A DNA stretch of 64,000 bases, taken from positions 124,001 to 188,000 of the forward strand of contig NZ_JANBBE010000012.1 of the NCBI RefSeq assembly GCF_024648825.1, written 5' to 3'. Below are positions 60,701-64,000 of the stretch, piece by piece. A program made the position numbers and the translations under genes. The stretch is from Lentzea californiensis (lineage in GTDB: Bacteria > Actinomycetota > Actinomycetes > Mycobacteriales > Pseudonocardiaceae). The notes under the pieces were generated by a model that was not told where the DNA came from, did not search any database, and saw only the letters and a program-made list of their open reading frames with translations. Numbering within the stretch: position 1 is the first letter of the stretch; the number at the start of each line of letters is the position of its first letter.

Positions 60701-63167
60701 CACCGATCCGAACTCGACCGACCTCCGCTACCGGATCGGCCTCGACTACCTGTCGTTCCTGCCGATCAACAACGTCACGACGGCAAGCTTCGCCGACGCG
60801 ATGAACAACAGGGGCATCGGCAACGACGCCGGACCGACCGCGGCACTGGACTACGTCAACTCCGGCCTCTCCACCGAGGCCATGGCCGCTGCCGGGCTCG
60901 CCCCCGGATCGGTCCTGACCATCAACGGGGCCACGTTCGCGATGCCGGCGCGCAACGCCACCACCGGCAACGACAACGTCGTAGCGATCGGCCAGACCAT
61001 CCCGTTCCCGGCCACTCAGCAGGTGAAGGCGAACTCAGTCGGTCTGCTGGTACTCAGCACTGCCGGCGAGACCGCCTCGAGCAACGCCACTGTCACCTAC
61101 ACCGACGGCACCACCTCGGACCCGACGACGCCGGCGATCGGTGACTGGACCGCCCCCGCCAAGCACACGGACGAGATCACGCTGCCCTACTGGAAGGTCG
61201 GCAGCAGCGTGGACCGGTCCCGCCGGCCGGTGATCCGGCCTGTGTTCCTGCCCACCGACCCGAACAAGACGCTGAAGTCGATCACTCTGCCCAACTCGAG
61301 TGCGAGCTTGATGCCCGGCGTGGGCTCGACCGCGCTGCACGTCCTGTCGATGGCGCCGAGGCCGGTGGAGGCAGGCTGGGTGAGCACCTGGGCGGCTCCT
61401 GCAGACGGGGCTGTCGTGCCCCCGAACGGCCACAGGTTCGCTGACCGGACGCTGCGGACGGTGCTCAAACCAACCGTGCGGGGAACGCAGGTTCGCGTCA
61501 AGTTCTCCAACGTGGGCAACGGCTCTCCCGTCCAGATCGGCGCGGCCACGGTGGCCACGGGGGCGGCCACGGGGGCAGCGACGTCCGGTGCCCCGGCTGC
61601 GCTGAAGTTTTCCGGCAACGGCGCGGTCACCCTCGCCGCGGGCGCGGATGTTTACAGCGACCCGATCTCGATGCCGACTGGCGGCAATGGCAACCTCGTG
61701 GTCAGCCTGTACCTGCCCACAGGCACCACGCTCGCTCCTGTACACGGAGGCGCTACTGCGCCCACGTTTCTGGCGTCGAGCAACGCCGTCACCGACTCGA
61801 CGGGCGCCCCGTTCACGACCGTCCTGACCGGGAGCTACTTCGTCTCGGCCGTCGATGTGTCCACAACGGACACCAGCCACGGCACCGTGGTCGTGCTGGG
61901 CGACGCCCTGTCCGCCACCGCACCTCCCGGCTCGGCACAGCGCGACACCTGGGTCGATCTCCTGCCCGGCAAGCTGAGCTCAGTCGGGCAACTGTTGCCC
62001 GGCGGTCTGGTGAACGCGAGCCGCGCGGGTGTGCCAGATGCTGGCAGGTGGAAGCTGAACGACGGCAACGGCACGGTGGCATGGGACTCGAGCGGCAACG
62101 CTCCCGCGATGGCGACAGGCAACGTTGTCTTCGGTTCCGACCACAACGGCAGTGTGCTGCTCAGCGGCAGCGGTGCAGCACTGGCCTCCAACGGCAAAGT
62201 ACTCGACACGACGAGGAACTTCAGCGTGTCGGCCTGGGTGAAACCCCGGTCGCTGTCCACCGCCCAGACCGCCGTGAGCCAGGAGGGCAACACCACCGAC
62301 GGATTCTCCTTGCACTACTCCCCTACGACGCGCCGCTGGACGTTCACGTTGCGCGGCTCCGACAGCGCGACTACGCCGTTGGTGAGGGACCTGTCTGCCT
62401 GGGGCGAGGCGACGATGGAGTGGACGCACCTCACCGCTACGTTCGATGCCGAGACGAGAATGGCCAAGCTGTACGTGAACGGCCTGCTGCAAGGCGCGAT
62501 CTACGACGTGGCTTCATTCCCCGCCAACGGAAAGTTCGTGATCGGCCGGTCAAGGTCAGGCACCAGCGCCGTCAACTGGTTCAACGGCTTCGTCTCCGAC
62601 GTGCGAGCGCACCAGCGGGCGTTGACACAGAACGACGTGTACCTCGCCCTTCAACAGCCGGATTTCACGTCGTTCCCGAACACGGGCGTGCTGGTCGGGC
62701 CTGACTACAAGACCGAGATCGAGCGTTCGGTGCTCAGCTCGGCGAACGCGCGGACGGCGCTGGTGGCACTCGGCAGCACGGAGATCCTCCGCGGCGTGCC
62801 CGCCGACGAGGTTCGCACTTCGCTCACCGCTCTGTTCAACACGCGCACAGGTCTGAAGAAGCAGCTGCGGCAGGACGGCACCGCCCTGCACGTGGTGCTG
62901 ACGACGATCCCGCCGCTCGGGCTCGCTGACAACGATCCACGTGAAGTGCAGCGACGGGAGCTCAACGCTGACATGCTGCTGAACTATCGCAACTACGACG
63001 CTGACCACATCGTCGACTTCGACGCCGCGGTGCGCGACTCGAGTGACGTGGGCAAGGTGGCGGCGCAGTACCTCACGGACGGGGTACCCAACGATGCCTA
63101 CCACGGCAGGCTGGCCGAGTACCTGGCCGAGGCGGTGAACGACTTCCCGCCGAGGGCTGAGCTCTGA
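57753..63167 (+). CDS. Giant secreted protein with LamG-split degenerate SGNH domain
   Basis: About 1,804 residues. Signal peptide to about 36 (A-T-A-A). An N-terminal part (about 50-420) is shared in style with actinomycete secreted RHS-associated proteins (V-V-R-A-N-P-D-G-T-M-T-L). Beta-sandwich segments follow. From W-V-S-T-W-A-A-P (about 1208) an SGNH-hydrolase fold begins; the nucleophile block G-D-S reads G-D-A1385, the G-N-D block reads G-S-T, and the D-x-x-H block reads D-G-V-P-N-D-A-Y-H. A LamG domain (about 1430-1590) is inserted after V-N-A-S-R-A-G, then the SGNH sequence resumes. It is predicted inactive, probably a carbohydrate- or surface-binding protein. GTG 57753 follows GGGGGG. 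Confidence 0.82.
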   Translation: MRHRPLSTSTPRFRLAVAVLAAAATALSLTQPATAAPRSEQAPPRPAVMSAGETNAATEAQRTGKPVEIPEKTTENSVVRANPDGTMTLSVHNQPVRVQRNGSWIATDNSLAQRADGALTPKASTSDVTFSGGGNGPLATLKDGDKSVSLNWDKPLPKPVIDGDSATYPGVLPGVDLKVKANTLGYSHILVVHDAEAAANPELTRIKYRLSGNGVQLSESDDLLRATDSKGNVTFGGSSPIMWDSSKVGKPGSVQGIDPANGTVSKLDMTAKPVDNGASTDVEIKPSPGALTGPDVKYPVYIDPPFSKNRTNWTMTASTGWQTWNTGDWAKVGYCDKMRESSCGTNSFKARSFFDFPMNELHHRFGYEATIFDAGFYVNQAHTAMGCAEQPTVAMHTGGINSGTAWPGPWTIDIDTRSSNAGDQCGGPREVRFDVLGVAKDTARLDWAVLTLGLRAPDSENTMDHWKRFANNPRLDIKFSFRPFDPQVYSLSNAVVCNNAAFTSDRRPTFSSTMSDSNVTPLDLAVYHRVVNGTGATVTESNPPKQISSGTVASFLSDKDLPDGPYGFWSFGHNIYPGEPGWKLWANESNKYWFTVRANPVTQVPTIKSDDYLPGYWSRPQNQPGKFTFDANGGQYIKGFTYTFAGSGTETIPSTTDCDVNKTFGNGGWIASSDGAASITVPQNLPPGRHTLHVRSFDEAHKMSPESQAFEFFISPSFVAPAPTVTFEAEALQVSGSDSTSFTTETASSASGGKFLTLLGGKDNASARFVLQVPATGDYDLSAGMMEHAVNLPDRLSFLLDGKELSRPWASGSGTSGSASRRLLGGLQLAAGQHELTVKIARGGTTSPLKAGLDYISLSPTTRLDAEAMPVVASDKAFAHMFSDCCGIPWNGGAQRRFEGNAEGQSFSLEFSTPIEADYAVGAGITAAYHYGNFSVKIDDKPIGKTDTTPVNGYDPAAVAKFVPLNGVHLTAGKHKITFTTVSTDPNSTDLRYRIGLDYLSFLPINNVTTASFADAMNNRGIGNDAGPTAALDYVNSGLSTEAMAAAGLAPGSVLTINGATFAMPARNATTGNDNVVAIGQTIPFPATQQVKANSVGLLVLSTAGETASSNATVTYTDGTTSDPTTPAIGDWTAPAKHTDEITLPYWKVGSSVDRSRRPVIRPVFLPTDPNKTLKSITLPNSSASLMPGVGSTALHVLSMAPRPVEAGWVSTWAAPADGAVVPPNGHRFADRTLRTVLKPTVRGTQVRVKFSNVGNGSPVQIGAATVATGAATGAATSGAPAALKFSGNGAVTLAAGADVYSDPISMPTGGNGNLVVSLYLPTGTTLAPVHGGATAPTFLASSNAVTDSTGAPFTTVLTGSYFVSAVDVSTTDTSHGTVVVLGDALSATAPPGSAQRDTWVDLLPGKLSSVGQLLPGGLVNASRAGVPDAGRWKLNDGNGTVAWDSSGNAPAMATGNVVFGSDHNGSVLLSGSGAALASNGKVLDTTRNFSVSAWVKPRSLSTAQTAVSQEGNTTDGFSLHYSPTTRRWTFTLRGSDSATTPLVRDLSAWGEATMEWTHLTATFDAETRMAKLYVNGLLQGAIYDVASFPANGKFVIGRSRSGTSAVNWFNGFVSDVRAHQRALTQNDVYLALQQPDFTSFPNTGVLVGPDYKTEIERSVLSSANARTALVALGSTEILRGVPADEVRTSLTALFNTRTGLKKQLRQDGTALHVVLTTIPPLGLADNDPREVQRRELNADMLLNYRNYDADHIVDFDAAVRDSSDVGKVAAQYLTDGVPNDAYHGRLAEYLAEAVNDFPPRAEL

Positions 63168-63174
63168 CCTAGTG

Positions 63175-63214
63175 CGACAAAGGGCGGACAGCTGCGGCTG
63201 TCCGCCCTTTGTCG
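63175..63214 (+). terminator. Very strong hairpin terminator after the LamG/SGNH gene
   Basis: An 18-bp perfect stem, 63175-63192 with 63197-63214, closes on a TGCG loop. It lies 7 bp after the stop codon and has an A/T-rich edge (CAAAG/CTTTG) in place of a long T-run. Confidence 0.85.
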
Positions 63215-63281
63215 TGAGCCGTCTCATGGTGTTCCCCTCCCCAGACACCGGGTACCCCGTCGGGATACGGGAGGAGGAACA

Positions 63282-64000
63282 GTGCTTTACGTCGTCATGG
63301 GCTGCTCAGTGGCCTTCGCACTACTCGCGGTGGAGGTGATCCACCGACTTGTCCGCCGCTTCACCCTCAGCGGCAGGATGTACCGGCCCGGCCAGGTGTT
63401 CGGGGCGTTGCTGGCCGCGCAGATAAGCCTGAGCGCGTACCCGGTCGACGCCCCGGTCACGTTGCACGTGCTGGGCATCGTGCTGATCCTGGCGGGAGCA
63501 TGGCTGCTGGCCGCGCTGATCAGCACCCTTGTGGACGTTTCGCTGTCGCGGATTCGCACTGATGTCACGGACAACCGGCACGCGCGGCGGGTGCACACGC
63601 AGGTCGTGCTGGTGCGGCGGCTGGTGCTGGTGGTCATCGGGGTGCTGGCGATCGGCGCGATCCTGATGACGTTTCCCGGCGCGCGGGCGGTCGGGTCCAC
63701 AGTGCTGGCTTCTGCCGCGGTCATCGGTGCGGTGGCGGCGTTCTCCGCGCAGTCGTTGCTGGGCAACCTGATCTCGGGGCTGCAGATCGCGTTCAGCGAC
63801 GCGGTGCGGCTCGACGACGTCGTGGTGGTCGAGGGCGAGTGGGGACGGGTCGAGGACGTCACGCTGACGTACGTGGTGCTGCACCTGTGGGACGACCGGC
63901 GGATGGTGTTGCCCACCTCGTACTTCCTCAAGACGCCCTTCGAGAACTGGACGCGCACGCAGTCGGCGTTGCTCGGGACCGTGGAGCTCGATCTGGACTG
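63282..64000 (+). CDS. MscS-family mechanosensitive channel, 3' end outside window
   Basis: The visible 239 residues start at GTG 63282 behind a strong GGGAGGAGG. Three or four helices precede the MscS channel core: A-A-V-I-G-A-V-A-A-F-S-A-Q-S-L-L-G-N-L-I-S-G-L-Q-I (pore helix, split across two lines of text) and the beta domain V-V-V-E-G-E-W-G-R-V-E-D-V-T, then L-P-T-S-Y-F-L-K-T-P-F-E-N. The protein releases solutes on hypo-osmotic shock. The gene continues past the right edge. Confidence 0.85.
   Translation, partial: MLYVVMGCSVAFALLAVEVIHRLVRRFTLSGRMYRPGQVFGALLAAQISLSAYPVDAPVTLHVLGIVLILAGAWLLAALISTLVDVSLSRIRTDVTDNRHARRVHTQVVLVRRLVLVVIGVLAIGAILMTFPGARAVGSTVLASAAVIGAVAAFSAQSLLGNLISGLQIAFSDAVRLDDVVVVEGEWGRVEDVTLTYVVLHLWDDRRMVLPTSYFLKTPFENWTRTQSALLGTVELDLD

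Overview
The window is GC-rich DNA from a filamentous actinomycete. Third codon positions are strongly G/C, GTG and TTG starts are frequent, several genes seem to be read from leaderless mRNAs, and there are Streptomyces/Pseudonocardiaceae-type families (DUF397 with XRE-DUF5753 regulators, a GH18 chitinase behind DasR-like boxes, Pls/PosA synthetase, RHS toxins, PP2C and Ser/Thr kinase). The gene set fits Pseudonocardiaceae such as Lentzea or Saccharothrix; this placement is inference. No rRNA, tRNA, CRISPR array or intact insertion sequence was seen. Both edges cut a gene (an M23 peptidase on the left, an MscS channel on the right).

Layout. 1-2370 (-): an operon of secreted proteins (DUF2690, a small Cys-containing protein, an NlpC/P60 hydrolase, an M23 peptidase), probably cell-wall related. 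2501-4163 (+): a DUF2306 membrane protein and a secreted cyclophilin. 4135-11622 (-): two tandem paralogues of about 1,246 residues, each with a CHAT caspase-like domain, a STAND-type ATPase and a helical repeat tail. 11838-11990: a decayed fragment of a PaaK-like ligase. 12057-15236: cobF, a TetR regulator divergent from an SDR gene with an operator array between them, and a LuxR-tail regulator. 15413-21830: a secreted S33-type peptidase, a SUKH-like protein, a PP2C phosphatase, an HTH-fused N6 methylase with repeats over its promoter, a Ser/Thr kinase and an AlkA-like glycosylase. 21961-27663: an orphan NarL-type regulator, a large LuxR-type STAND ATPase, a HAD phosphatase coupled to ribB, and a DUF397/XRE pair. 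27900-29513: the chitinase. 29576-35345 (-): four tandem serine beta-lactamase-like hydrolases and an M14 carboxypeptidase. 35636-41626: RecD2 helicase, an OmpR-type two-component system and a DUF4153-like membrane protein. 41691-46657 (+): a Pls/PosA-type peptide synthetase translationally coupled to an M1 aminopeptidase.

46635-50431 (-) holds the most unusual unit. It is a tightly packed four-gene operon: a J-domain/pseudokinase fusion, a vWA protein, a divergent adenylosuccinate-synthetase paralogue and an NrtR-like protein with a degenerate Nudix box. A perfect 9-bp inverted repeat sits on its promoter, directly against the first start codon. I propose a nucleotide-ligand-controlled system with a dedicated synthetase and sensor; the function is unknown.

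50559-57544 (-) is an RHS/YD-repeat polymorphic toxin with a HINT domain and a C-terminal toxin, followed by an overlapping small immunity candidate and a strong terminator. Divergent from it, 57753-63167 (+) encodes a large secreted protein whose C-terminal half is an SGNH-hydrolase fold that appears catalytically dead and is split by a LamG domain. The two divergent genes share a similar leader next to the start codon. An MscS-type channel gene begins at 63282 and leaves the window.
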